Assembly: GCF_046195335.1 (NCBI RefSeq)
Contig: NZ_CP176093.1
DNA from: Methanospirillum lacunae
GTDB lineage: Archaea > Halobacteriota > Methanomicrobia > Methanomicrobiales > Methanospirillaceae
Length of the DNA: 64,000 nt
Strand: one strand, 5' to 3'
Positions 29,365-37,607 of this stretch are shown here, in pieces (the first letter of the stretch is position 1; every line of letters starts with the position of its first letter). The notes under the pieces were generated by a model. It did no database searches, was not told where the DNA came from, and was given only the letters and a program-made list of their open reading frames with translations. A program made the translations under genes and the position numbers.

Positions 29365-29658
29365 TCATGATGCTGACACCTCATCAGGAAGGAATGCTTT
29401 TTGCCCCCGAAGCGGATCAGAGGACAGATAAGCTACAAAGGGGTTTTCCTCGCGTAATTATAAAGGTGCAATATTTTTGTAATATGCATAAATAGCATCT
29501 TTGCCTTCCAGTCGCAGGGGAAACGGATCCGGGGAATACGGAAATTCCACCACGGCATCATCAGCCCAGATATCCATCCATGTATCGATTGATCCGCCTT
29601 TTACTACAGACAAGTACTTCTGAGCAGCAAGAATTACTGGTGACTGATCATATTCCAT
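29365..29658 (-). pseudogene. SnoaL-like protein, deleted and truncated copy
   Basis: The first 66 residues (VILAAQKYLSVVKGG, then WMDIWADDAVVEFPY) equal the SnoaL/NTF2-like gene at 34966-35397, then a TAA interrupts at KNIAPL where the intact copy reads on to FELREEN. Downstream, the sequence of the intact copy between two GGATCAGAG repeats (135 bases) is missing here. The tail still overlaps the start of the split flavoprotein gene, as in the intact pair. Non-functional. Confidence 0.8.
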
Positions 29659-29870
29659 CCTATCCGAGAGATTTTAATCACTATCTCGTGATTCAAAAAT
29701 CTTCTATCCTTCACCTCACTTATTTTTTAACAAATTAATTCTGAAAGTAAACCGTATTTTTAATTATGCTTGGTGAATCAGTTGATCACTATGAGTTGGA
29801 TTCAACGAATCTAAAGGGGAAACCGGATCTATCTTTATGAGGTTACGTCAGTCTGGGAAAATGGCGGGTG

Positions 29871-30499
29871 AAACAAAAAATAATTCAGAATTTCGGCGTA
29901 GAAGGGGAATAAGAAAGAGTACCGAAACCCAAAACAAAACGATTTCTTCCTGAAAATATTTTCCCGCTGAAGAGTCGTGGTGTTGGCGATGTGATACTCC
30001 TGTGGAAGATTGCACAATCCCTCAATGTTGTCAATATCATTGACCGATATACCACTCGATTTGAAACCATTGAAGGGCTCTCTCCGGGTAAATATCTAGT
30101 AACCTGGGCAATCAATCGTCTCATTGATCCCGGAAGTGCCACACAACTAGATGATTGGATCCAGTCCACTGTCCTCCCAGACCTTGCTGGGATGGATGTT
30201 CCTGATTTCACAAAAGATGTAAATCTCAAGTCACTCGATTCAATCTGCTCCCAGCCCAGAAGACACAGCGTATACAAAGTCACATTCCATCGATAGAGGC
30301 TGAACTCTATCAACGATGGCGGACCCTATAGCCTCTTCCGATTCAAAATCCGGAAATTATTGCATATGATCTAGAGGAAGAAATGCAGAGATGGTATATC
30401 GGACTGCAAAAGAAGGCAGAAAAGGTGTTGGACAAGATAGGTATGAAAGGACTGGGGAAAGGGTCAGGTATGCCTAGTGATCCTTTTGACGCTGTTTAG
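29871..30499 (+). pseudogene. Broken IS1634-family transposase
   Basis: Coding pieces in the plus strand: GVGDVILLWKIAQSLNVV, then EGLSPGKYLVTWAINRLIDP and TQLDDWIQS are hallmark N-terminal segments of IS1634 transposases. After 30297 the frame is broken (LYQRWRTL then stop), and a later piece EEEMQRWYIGLQKKAEKVLD ends at a TAG at 30497. The catalytic core is missing. It is an old remnant, not a copy of the intact element at 25773. Confidence 0.65.
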
Positions 30500-30569
30500 G
30501 ATAGAAGCATCTTGTCCAGTGTGAATCATCTCCTAGATAACCTCTATAATACCTTCTGGAAGAATCACA

Positions 30570-31967
30570 CTATGCTTTAACTAACATCATAATTTTCCTG
30601 TCCGCAATGATAATGATTAACCCCACAACGCTGAGGACAACCATTACTGCAGCAATTAAATGCAAGTTCTGGTCACTGACATTTGGATTAAAAAATATCG
30701 CGATAAGGGCCGATGATGTAATCGAACCGATATACCCAAAGGTACGGAACAGGCCTGAAGCGGTTCCAATCTGATCAGCAGTGACCTGGGTGTAAAAGGT
30801 TGTCTGGTTTGCACTTGCACCCATCCCCATAGTAATCCCGAAGACCGCTGTGATTACCACTATCCAGATTATTGGGGTTGTCGTGGTGACTAAAAATACA
30901 CCTACAGACCCTATCAGACAGGCAACAGCAGACGCGATAAGGGGAGTTCGTACGAGGTTTCGTCGCGAGACCAGCCACGTAAGCAAAATGGATACGAGAC
31001 TCATGGGTAAAATAATGAAGCCTACATCAGCGGATGAAATATTTTTGACGATCTGAAGCCATTGCGTGACACCATACATTACGGTGTAGACGCACACCAT
31101 TGCAAGGGCAAAGCGTACATAGGTGAGTATCAATGGCTGGTTCGCTGCCAACAGACGGAGGTCAATAAAAGGCTGGCTTACCTTTCCTTCCCACCAGACA
31201 AAGGCCAAACCAAGCAGAACAGTTACACCTAATACAATCCAGTTCGGATCTGGCAGTGACATGAGAAAGACCAGGAGGCCAATCATCGTGACACTGAAGA
31301 CCATGATGCCGGCCAGATCAATGCGGACCAAGGTACGAAGCGTCTTCTCACTTCTGCATTGGGTGTCTCGCGGGATCCAGGAAAAAGCCATAATAAGCGC
31401 CACGAGAGCCAGCGGGATGTTAATAAAAAACACACTCCGCCAGCCCCAGGCGGCGACGAGGAATCCGCCAATAGGCAGGCCTATAACCGCAGTTGCCATT
31501 CCCGCTATCACAAGGCCGCCAAGAACTCCTCCCGGGGGCTCTGTCAACCGGGCTGATTCGGCCCGCTGTCGGATCAGCAGCATTGCTGAAGGATATCCGG
31601 TCGAGGTACCCACCCCAATCAGGATCCGTGATACAAGCAACGTTACAAGGTCTTGACCTAAACCACCCAGCACTCCTCCAGCCAGTACAGCGAAAATACC
31701 TGCAAGGAACACCCGCCGTGGACCAAAGGCCTCAGATAATTTTCCGGCTGCCGGCTGGGCAACGATACATGCCATATAAAGTGCTGCGACCAGAACAGCA
31801 GTTTGTCCAACCGGAACATTAATAGCCGCAGCAATTGGCACCAATGCAGTGGCAATGAATGTAGTGTTGACAGGATTTAATGCGGAGCCGATGTATAAAG
31901 GGGTCACAAAATGCCAATCAAATGCATCTTTACTTTCGGTGGGTTGCGGAGAGTTGGATATATTCAT
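30570..31967 (-). CDS. MFS transporter, DHA2/EmrB-like drug exporter
   Basis: 465 residues with 12 to 14 predicted membrane helices. The first helix pair is followed by the MFS motif A region (GKLSEAFGPRRVFLAG), then the motif C-like GGVLGGLVIAGMATAVIGLP and the characteristic GWRSVFFINIPLA loop of DHA2-type proton-driven exporters. Substrate unknown. A TATA-like AAAATATAAATT lies near 32027, about 60 bases upstream of the start, and the gene stands alone. Higher GC than its surroundings suggests recent acquisition. Confidence 0.85.
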   Translation of the reverse strand: MNISNSPQPTESKDAFDWHFVTPLYIGSALNPVNTTFIATALVPIAAAINVPVGQTAVLVAALYMACIVAQPAAGKLSEAFGPRRVFLAGIFAVLAGGVLGGLGQDLVTLLVSRILIGVGTSTGYPSAMLLIRQRAESARLTEPPGGVLGGLVIAGMATAVIGLPIGGFLVAAWGWRSVFFINIPLALVALIMAFSWIPRDTQCRSEKTLRTLVRIDLAGIMVFSVTMIGLLVFLMSLPDPNWIVLGVTVLLGLAFVWWEGKVSQPFIDLRLLAANQPLILTYVRFALAMVCVYTVMYGVTQWLQIVKNISSADVGFIILPMSLVSILLTWLVSRRNLVRTPLIASAVACLIGSVGVFLVTTTTPIIWIVVITAVFGITMGMGASANQTTFYTQVTADQIGTASGLFRTFGYIGSITSSALIAIFFNPNVSDQNLHLIAAVMVVLSVVGLIIIIADRKIMMLVKA

Positions 31968-32374
31968 TCTTCATCCCCAGACCTCAGTAAATAAAGCATT
32001 GGTCTTTTAATTGCGAAGAAATCTATTAATTTATATTTTTTGTTCAACATTGTTACCATAATACTGACATGGAGTTAGGTATTCTGAAGGCTAATGGTGT
32101 TACTTCCCGGTCTATTTGCTCAATATGGGATATGCATTACTCTTTCAATTCATCAACAATCGCTTCCATCTTCTATTTTTCATTTAACTTGAGAAGTCCA
32201 ACGATTATCAGAAGTGCTCTCAAATGAAATGTTTTACATAGCCATAGATTGCTAAAACCCATTATCTGTTATTTCTTGTGTATAACGGCAAACATGGAAC
32301 GATGCCCATTTTATTTCCAAGACATTCTTACATATCATTATAGACTTTTTTTTATACTCCCGGAAATCAATTTT
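31968..32374. other. Intergenic region between MFS and MBL-fold genes
   Basis: 407 AT-rich bases. The right part of the MFS promoter (TATA near 32027) is here. On the minus strand around 32100-32190 a fragment reading MEAIVDELKE precedes a stop and may be a relic of a regulator. Nothing complete is visible. Confidence 0.3.
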
Positions 32375-33046
32375 TCAAGTATTTCTCTTTGCAAATTCTC
32401 GAACCTTTACGGAAGCATCGGGCCTAAGAGGTATTCCATGTCCTGATAACATGATATCAAAATCGATCGCAGCAATTTTATTGATTGATTGTTTTATCTC
32501 ATTTAGGTCTAATGATGAGGGCCCAATTCTGATTTTATTGCCGTTAAACCTCAGTACGTCACCCGCAAACAGAATTTTTGATGCCGGATCAAAAAGACAA
32601 ATACTCCCGGGTGTGTGTCCGGGTGTATGAATGGAAATGAGACCAGCGATGGTGTCACCATCTTTGAGTTTTATCTCCGGTTCAACAGGCCTTGATCCGA
32701 AAAATAAGGGGATGAGTAACTTAAAGATCCATCCCATAACACCTTTTGGTACAGGCTGAATTTTTCTACCGGCAACGTAATCTGCATCTGCTTCATGAAT
32801 AGCTACCTTCGCACCGCTCAATTTTTTGATATCATCAGCGTCGCCCACATGATCAATATGAAAGTGTGTCAGGATGATAGTTTTGAGATCTGAAGGTTTT
32901 CGATTCAGAGTGTCTTGAATATATGTAACTATTTTAGCGCTGTTTTTTGGCATTCCAGTATCGATAAGTGTTAGTTCATCCCGGACAATGATAAAACAAT
33001 TACCATTTACGCCATCGACTTGGTGAATTCCAGGTATTATCTCTAT
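32375..33046 (-). CDS. Metallo-beta-lactamase-fold hydrolase, start codon uncertain
   Basis: The HFHIDHVGD metal motif, the later HTPGHTPGSI and GD, and the closing LSGHGIP histidine define an active MBL-fold enzyme (glyoxalase II/lactonase-like). The frame is open upstream to 33052 and encodes the conserved first strands (EIIPGIHQVDGVNGNCFIIV, then LIDTG). These must belong to the protein, but no ATG, GTG or TTG exists before the Met at 32953, which is too late. The codon at the expected place (33044-33046) is ATA, with GGAG about 10 bases upstream. Either ATA is used, or an ATG has mutated. It is divergent from an HxlR regulator gene, which probably controls it. Confidence 0.75.
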   Translation of the reverse strand: MEIIPGIHQVDGVNGNCFIIVRDELTLIDTGMPKNSAKIVTYIQDTLNRKPSDLKTIILTHFHIDHVGDADDIKKLSGAKVAIHEADADYVAGRKIQPVPKGVMGWIFKLLIPLFFGSRPVEPEIKLKDGDTIAGLISIHTPGHTPGSICLFDPASKILFAGDVLRFNGNKIRIGPSSLDLNEIKQSINKIAAIDFDIMLSGHGIPLRPDASVKVREFAKRNT

Positions 33047-33097
33047 ATTCCCTCAACTCCTTTTTTTCTCTATAAAGATCAAATATATGTCAATTTA

Positions 33098-33131
33098 TAG
33101 CAGATACTAACAATTTTAGCAGGTGCTAACA
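33098..33131. promoter_or_regulatory. Paired direct repeats, likely HxlR operator
   Basis: TAGCAGATACTAACA (33098-33112) and TAGCAGGTGCTAACA (33117-33131) match at 13 of 15 positions. They lie in the intergenic region between the MBL-fold gene and the HxlR-family gene and overlap the likely promoter of both. The half-site GATACTAAC recurs at 35487-35495 ahead of a second HxlR gene. Confidence 0.6.
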
Positions 33132-33149
33132 AAAAATATAGTTACTCTT

Positions 33150-33596
33150 ATGACGAAGAACAAGGATTTTTGGCGACGGATAGAGTCTGCACTTAATGTT
33201 ATCGGAGGAAAGTGGAAACTGCTTATCGTTATTGCACTAAAGGATGGAACTCAACGGTATAGCGATATCTCACATAAGTTTCCGGAAATCAGCGAGAGGA
33301 TGCTCGTAAAACAGCTCCGTGAAATGGAGCACGATGGTATTATTATAAGGACTGTCTACCCGGTTGTTCCGGCAAAGGTTGAATATTCGCTTACACAGTC
33401 AGGTGAAAAGCTGATTCCGGTTTTGAAAATTCTCGGTTTATGGAGTCTAATCTACCTTGGATCTGAAGTTATTGGTGAGGATTTGTCCGGGCCAGTGGAA
33501 GTAGATTCTACTAAACTTAATCAACTGATCGAAGATATCGATGGTATTCTAAAAGATGTCCACACTAAACTCAACCGAAAAGAAGATCCTGTTTAA
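33150..33596 (+). CDS. HxlR-family winged-helix regulator
   Basis: 148 residues from ATG 33150; a GTG at 33123 in the same frame is also possible but lies inside the operator repeats. The HxlR signature is clear: ALNVIGGKWKLLIVIALKDG, then RYSDISHKFPEISERMLVKQ LREME with a winged-helix turn. A C-terminal helical extension (from about 105) is longer than usual. No cysteine is placed where redox-sensing members carry one. Expected to repress the divergent MBL-fold gene and itself through the repeats at 33098-33131. Confidence 0.85.
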   Translation: MTKNKDFWRRIESALNVIGGKWKLLIVIALKDGTQRYSDISHKFPEISERMLVKQLREMEHDGIIIRTVYPVVPAKVEYSLTQSGEKLIPVLKILGLWSLIYLGSEVIGEDLSGPVEVDSTKLNQLIEDIDGILKDVHTKLNRKEDPV

Positions 33597-33939
33597 GGAG
33601 CCTCTCGTTAATCACTCGTTTCTGTTATCCTAATTTGAAATATCACTACAAGAAAGTAAACTAGAAAAATACATATGCCGGATTTGAGCACTTGAACTCC
33701 TTAGAGATTAAGCAATAAAGGCCTAGGCAATAACAGATTTTGAAATCCCATAAGAAAATTCAGAAAAAACACAGTTGCCCACACGGTTACAAGGGAAAAA
33801 CCTGGAATAGAGCTCTCATCCAGATCATGTAGAACTATTTGGACTAATCTCTGGTTTAATTATAGTAGCAGTAGTGAACTAATTTTTGGGCCAATCCAAA
33901 ATCAATAAAAAATACTTTTTTGTAAATGGCAAACTTGGA
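33597..33939. other. Gap without recognisable gene
   Basis: 343 AT-rich bases after the HxlR gene. No ORF, hairpin or repeat that I could support, apart from the far end of the decayed CooC-like sequence that starts near 33905. Confidence 0.3.
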
Positions 33940-34240
33940 TCACAAGCAAGACCCCAGTTGAATCACGAGGTTGGGGGTTTTCCATAATATTCCACAACAC
34001 CAGAAACATTATCAGCCCCCAACCATCGTCGAGATGTCCACCGGCCTTCTTCTCAATATAATACGGGTTTCTGGTGATTGGTATTACCATATTGAGTGTC
34101 GTAAAAACTAAAGCATACAGGAGATTTGTCAGATAGTCCTCTTAAACAGCGAGCGTTGAAACCTCTGGTTCACAAAAAGGTGGGAAATAATGGAAAGGAT
34201 GAGGTCTTTCCAATACCCACTTTCCCGATAATTACCAACG
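33905..34240 (-). pseudogene. Decayed CooC-like ATPase fragment
   Basis: Minus-strand reading gives VIIGKVGIGKT (P-loop; intact copies have VITGKGGVGKT). After frame breaks it gives MVIPITRNPYYIEKKAGG and GWGLIM, which align to VPITGNLDYIEEKTGA and GWGLMM of the intact gene at 51686. Further on, LLVIQVCH echoes the LLVTDPTF strand. About 100 codons survive with stops and indels. It is the oldest of three CooC copies of this lineage in the window. Confidence 0.65.
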
Positions 34241-34372
34241 TGGACTCACCTTTTCAGAGAGCGATCAAATATCCCGATTATACTATATATTTACATCAAA
34301 CCATTCAAGAAACCAGAACCGAAATTCACGGATCACCTTTCTAAAAAATGTGAGCCATAGATAGTACCCATT

Positions 34373-34969
34373 CTACCCCACCAAATTTTTACCAAAAGTA
34401 TACGCTTCCTCTATCAAACCCAGATTTTTTGCCACACTTTTTGGCCCGGTCATACCTGCTGCAACAAGCAATGGGATCATAACCGATTCATGAACCGGAT
34501 CAAACTCACCCTGGAAAATAAGGTTTAATATCCCCCTCAATGGCGTAAACGCTTCAATATAATGTGAATATTCCAGTGGAGCATTCTGGGTAATAAGTAA
34601 AGCAGCTTTTTTCCGGTGCTCAATTATAGTCTGCAACGTCCCTTCAGCAGATACCGTTGAATACAGGTATAAACGGTCGATGATGGGCTTAAGATGACCG
34701 GAAATTCCGCCCATGTAATTTGGAGATGCAAAAACAATAACATCAGACCCGGCGATAAGATCATATATCCCCTGCATATCATCGTCTTTTATACACTGTC
34801 CGGTTTGTTTACATACATCGCAGTTTGTGCAGGCACGAACTTCCAGGTCAGATGCACAGATGATAGTTGTTTCAGCACCATGTGCAGCGGCTCCTTGTAG
34901 AACATGATGTAACAGTGTTGCAGTATTGCCTTGCGGGCGTGGACTGCCCAGGATTCCCAAAACCTTCAT
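34373..34969 (-). CDS. Iron-sulfur flavoprotein (NADPH-dependent FMN reductase family)
   Basis: 198 residues, intact. GSPRPQGNT forms the FMN-phosphate loop, CTNCDVCKQTGQC is the compact four-cysteine [4Fe-4S] motif of archaeal Isf proteins, and SPNYMGGISGHLKPIIDR contacts the flavin. Isf-type proteins pass electrons from ferredoxin to FMN and then to acceptors such as O2 or peroxide. The start overlaps the stop of the SnoaL-like gene by 4 bases (ATGA), so the two are translationally coupled. An earlier copy at 27508-29368 is destroyed by an IS. Confidence 0.9.
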   Translation of the reverse strand: MKVLGILGSPRPQGNTATLLHHVLQGAAAHGAETTIICASDLEVRACTNCDVCKQTGQCIKDDDMQGIYDLIAGSDVIVFASPNYMGGISGHLKPIIDRLYLYSTVSAEGTLQTIIEHRKKAALLITQNAPLEYSHYIEAFTPLRGILNLIFQGEFDPVHESVMIPLLVAAGMTGPKSVAKNLGLIEEAYTFGKNLVG

Positions 34970-35397
34970 GAGGCTGGCACCTCATCAGGAAGTAATGCTT
35001 TTTGCCCCCGGACCGGATCAGAGTATTCACGGAAGAAGATAATTCTCCCATCATCCCTGACCTTAATAATACAGATATAATCCTGGTTGTACTCTTTTTT
35101 TGTAGACGAGATAAAGAACCGAAGAGAGATCTCAACTACCCCAACCAGAGGATCAGAGGACAGATAAGTTACAAAGGGGTTTTCCTCACGTAGTTCAAAT
35201 AAAGGTGCAATATTTTTGTAATATGCATAAATAGCATCTTTGCCTTCCAGTCGCCGGGGAAACGGATCCGGGGAATACGGAAATTCCACCACGGCATCAT
35301 CGGCCCAGATATCCATCCATGTATCGATTGATCCGCCTTTTACTACAGACAAGTACTTCTGTGCAGCAAGTATTACAAGTGACTGATTGTTTTCCAT
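34966..35397 (-). CDS. SnoaL/NTF2-like small protein
   Basis: 143 residues from ATG 35397, which has AGGAGC about 9 bases upstream; the frame is open further but that region lies in the divergent promoter. The fold is suggested by VILAAQKYLSVVKGG (helix), WMDIWADDAVVEFPY, LEGKDAIYAYY and the final beta strands IRFF.., IIFFREYSDP, as in nuclear transport factor 2/SnoaL-type ester hydrolases or isomerases. Function unknown. It is coupled to the Isf gene and divergent from an HxlR regulator, so the pair probably responds to a small electrophile or redox stress. Confidence 0.8.
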   Translation of the reverse strand: MENNQSLVILAAQKYLSVVKGGSIDTWMDIWADDAVVEFPYSPDPFPRRLEGKDAIYAYYKNIAPLFELREENPFVTYLSSDPLVGVVEISLRFFISSTKKEYNQDYICIIKVRDDGRIIFFREYSDPVRGQKALLPDEVPAS

Positions 35398-35513
35398 ATA
35401 AGAAACGCTCCTTTTTGAAAACGTGGCATGTACAGAATAGAATAAGAAGATATTTTTAGTTAAAGTACAGACGAACAATCAGGAAAGATACTAACAAAAA
35501 GGAGAGTGATTAT

Positions 35514-35843
35514 GTGAAAGACGGGCCTATTGATCCTTTGATCTGCCCCATGTCGTATACAGTTTCCATAGTCGGGGGAAAATGGCAGTGGGTAATACTC
35601 TGGTTATTACAAAACGAAAAAGTACAGCGATATGGACAGATAAAAAAACGACTTCCGACAATATCTGATAAAATCTTAAGTCAGCAGTTACATGCCCTGG
35701 AAAGTGAGGATCTCATTCATCGTGAAGAATTCCCGGGAATTCCACCACGGGTCGAATATACTCTGACAGAAAAAGGAATGACTCTGGTCCCAATCCTGGA
35801 GATGATGGCTGCATGGGGATCTGAACACAGACCAAAGATATGA
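35514..35843 (+). CDS. HxlR-family regulator (copy 1)
   Basis: 109 residues with a GTG start. Sequence: DPLICPMSYTVSIVGGKWQW, then YGQIKKRLPTISDKILSQQ and the wing EFPGIPPRVEYTLTEKG, a standard HxlR winged helix. Cys11 near the N-terminus is where redox-responsive members carry a sensor cysteine. It is divergent from the SnoaL-Isf pair, with GATACTAAC at 35487 as a possible operator. A second copy at 50439 differs at about 8 of 109 positions. Confidence 0.9.
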   Translation: MKDGPIDPLICPMSYTVSIVGGKWQWVILWLLQNEKVQRYGQIKKRLPTISDKILSQQLHALESEDLIHREEFPGIPPRVEYTLTEKGMTLVPILEMMAAWGSEHRPKI

Positions 35844-35870
35844 TCAGAAGTGTCATCGGAAATAAGAACT

Positions 35871-35914
35871 AAACCAGATCTAACTCTTACTTCCGTGACG
35901 AGAGGTAAAAACCT
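35871..35914. repeat. Direct repeat flanking the toxin-antitoxin module (left copy)
   Basis: AAACCAGATCTAAC at 35871-35884 recurs exactly at 36797-36810, and about 30 further bases match at roughly 70 percent. The right copy is the 3' end of the TetR gene; the left copy still encodes FLPLVTEVR on the minus strand, echoing FLPLVTGGRG there. The module at 36014-36607 lies between the two. Confidence 0.6.
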
Positions 35915-36013
35915 ACCTGAAAACAAAAACAGATATACTCATAAACCAAGATTATCAAAATGGGAATTGAACATACCCAATCATATTCAGGAAACCAAGT
36001 AACGGTATAATAT

Positions 36014-36268
36014 ATGGGTACAACTCTTACCGCAATAGAATTACGTGGAACAGTTAATGAAAGACACCAGTTACAACTGGATGACATTATTCCTATTTCA
36101 GGTCCAAAAAGAGTACGTGTAATTGTCCTTTATTCATCAGATAATGAGTGCGACGAACATGAATGGCTCCAGGCCGGAGCACAGAACCCGGCTTTTGATT
36201 ACCTTCATGATCCTGAAGAAGACATATATTCAGTTCATGACGGGAAGCCAATAAATAATAAAAAATAA
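36014..36268 (+). CDS. Antitoxin-like small protein
   Basis: 84 residues: an N-terminal beta strand pair (TLTAIELRGTVNERHQLQLD), KRVRVIVLY, then an acidic tail (WLQAGAQNPAF to LHDPEEDIYS) typical of type II antitoxins that wrap a toxin. Placement directly before a PemK/MazF-like gene supports the call. No named family. Confidence 0.7.
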   Translation: MGTTLTAIELRGTVNERHQLQLDDIIPISGPKRVRVIVLYSSDNECDEHEWLQAGAQNPAFDYLHDPEEDIYSVHDGKPINNKK

Positions 36269-36272
36269 AGTT

Positions 36273-36607
36273 GTGCTGGTCCCATTTCCCTTTGATGATC
36301 TTTCAGGTAAAAAAGTCAGCCGGCAGTGTGTCTGACAAATGAGATCGGTCCATACGAACATGTCATACTTGCATTTATTACCAGCAGGATTCCAGACACT
36401 CTTCTTGAAACAGATATAATCATTGAATCAATTGATCCGGCATTTCGTCTTGCTGGTATAAGGGTATCATCCACTCTTCAATTACACCGGTTGATGACTA
36501 TTTCAAAATCCATGCTTCTGCGTGAACTCGGTGTTTTATCTCCGGAATTGGTCCGGAAGGTTCATGAGCGACTCTTTAAATTGTTTGAACTCGAAAACTC
36601 AAACTAA
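36273..36607 (+). pseudogene. PemK/MazF-type toxin with frameshift
   Basis: The first part reads VLVPFPFDDLSGKKVSR, the hallmark of MazF-like endoribonucleases, from a probable GTG at 36273. Just after SR (about 36322) one base is missing and the frame shifts by -1; the rest (VCLTNEIG, then VILAFITSRIP, MTISKSMLLRELG) runs to 36607. Adding one C or A near 36322-36325 restores a protein of about 112 residues. Either a sequencing error or a disarmed toxin. Confidence 0.7.
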
Positions 36608-36796
36608 CCGTTTTGGTTCTGTTCACCACAAACACGTCGTTAAATATTTGACCTATCAAAATTACTGGTTGACTAAACGCCTGGACGAGAACCTGAACAA
36701 ACACTTAACCCCGGACTCTATTCAGGAAATGAGGGTCACCAAAGATCTGAATACTGGCTAAAAACGAACAAGAAGGTACGAAGAAAGCCGTGAATT

Positions 36797-36840
36797 AAAC
36801 CAGATCTAACCCCTACCTCCAGTGACAAGTGGCAGGAAGA
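36797..36840. repeat. Direct repeat flanking the toxin-antitoxin module (right copy)
   Basis: Matches 35871-35914; it is the true 3' end and trailer of the TetR gene. See the left copy. Confidence 0.6.
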
Positions 36841-37513
36841 TCTCATCTACTATCTCATTGAGGGTCGCTTCAGATAGGGGTTCATGACGGGTGAAAACCT
36901 CTAATATCATGAGATCCATAGGCAAAGAAATAATACGGGGTGTAATTTTTTCAAGGTGAATATCTCCCCGGTCTTGTGCATGTTGCAATATAATCTTCAT
37001 TGCTATGTTTATTCTGCTATTCCCTCTTGTTTGTAACATCGAGGGAATCGATGAAATCTTCTCTTTGTCTAATAAATCAACGAGTAGCCCATGAATGGTT
37101 TCAGCACCGATTATCTGCAGGGGCTCTGCAACGCTTCTGAGAAGAATCAAAACATCAGTACGAAGATCGCCGGAATCAGGAACCTCTTTATGAGACTCAG
37201 GGAGAAACTTTTTCATTGCAGCCATGATGAGTCTGCCTTTATTTGGCCAGCGGCGGTACAATACCGCCTTGTTTGTTTGTACCCTGGTGGCAATCCCTTC
37301 CATCGTCAGGTGCCCATATCCCACTGTGAAAAGTTCTTCCCAGGCAGCCAGAAGTATCGCATCTTCTAGAACTGTCCCCCGGCGCCGGGTTCCTCTTTGG
37401 ACCTCCGCATTATCATCCGCAGGAGGATGCTCTGAAGATAGCCCTTTTTTTTCTTTACCCATTGAGATTGTCTGCCCTAAATTGAACGATTGAAATATCT
37501 GAACATTTTGCAT
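36806..37513 (-). CDS. TetR-family regulator
   Basis: 235 residues from ATG 37513. A TATA-like box (TTATAAATA, about 37535-37544) sits about 27 bases upstream, which suggests a leaderless transcript beginning at this ATG; MGKEKKG at 37459 is an alternative. The N-terminal HTH reads LTMEGIATRVQTNKAVLYRRW. The C-terminal helical region is a TetR_C-type ligand domain. Divergent from the MFS exporter at 37608, with paired repeats in between that are the expected operators. Likely a repressor of multidrug efflux. Confidence 0.9.
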   Translation of the reverse strand: MQNVQIFQSFNLGQTISMGKEKKGLSSEHPPADDNAEVQRGTRRRGTVLEDAILLAAWEELFTVGYGHLTMEGIATRVQTNKAVLYRRWPNKGRLIMAAMKKFLPESHKEVPDSGDLRTDVLILLRSVAEPLQIIGAETIHGLLVDLLDKEKISSIPSMLQTRGNSRINIAMKIILQHAQDRGDIHLEKITPRIISLPMDLMILEVFTRHEPLSEATLNEIVDEIFLPLVTGGRG

Positions 37514-37556
37514 ATTCCTGTTTTTCTGAAAATGTATTTATAATTAAGGAACTAAT

Positions 37557-37597
37557 CGTTTCTTATAATAAGGTACTTTGCGTTTCTTATATTGAGG
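37557..37597. promoter_or_regulatory. Paired direct repeats, likely TetR operator
   Basis: CGTTTCTTATAATAAGG (37557-37573) and CGTTTCTTATATTGAGG (37581-37597) match at 15 of 17 positions, 24 bases apart, and the first contains the palindrome CTTATAATAAG. They overlap the promoter of the MFS gene at 37608. Confidence 0.55.
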
Positions 37598-37607
37598 CGT
37601 AAAAAAC

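Larger units (their letters stand above)
27508..29368 (-). pseudogene. Iron-sulfur flavoprotein gene split by an IS
   Basis: The N-terminal half (29060-29368) starts MKVLGILGSPRPEGNT, with the FMN-phosphate loop, and has the compact CTNCDACKQTGQC cluster motif of Isf proteins. It stops at DRLYLY. The C-terminal half (27508-27804) resumes with TTVSAEG and ends at NLVV. The IS at 27805-29059 lies exactly between them. The halves are closely similar to the intact gene at 34373-34969, so without the IS this would be a normal FMN- and [4Fe-4S]-dependent reductase of about 200 residues. Now disrupted. Confidence 0.9.

Noticed and set aside
36522..36761. 79-codon frame after the MazF-like gene
   Set aside because: It overlaps the toxin's 3' end in another frame and shows no domain.
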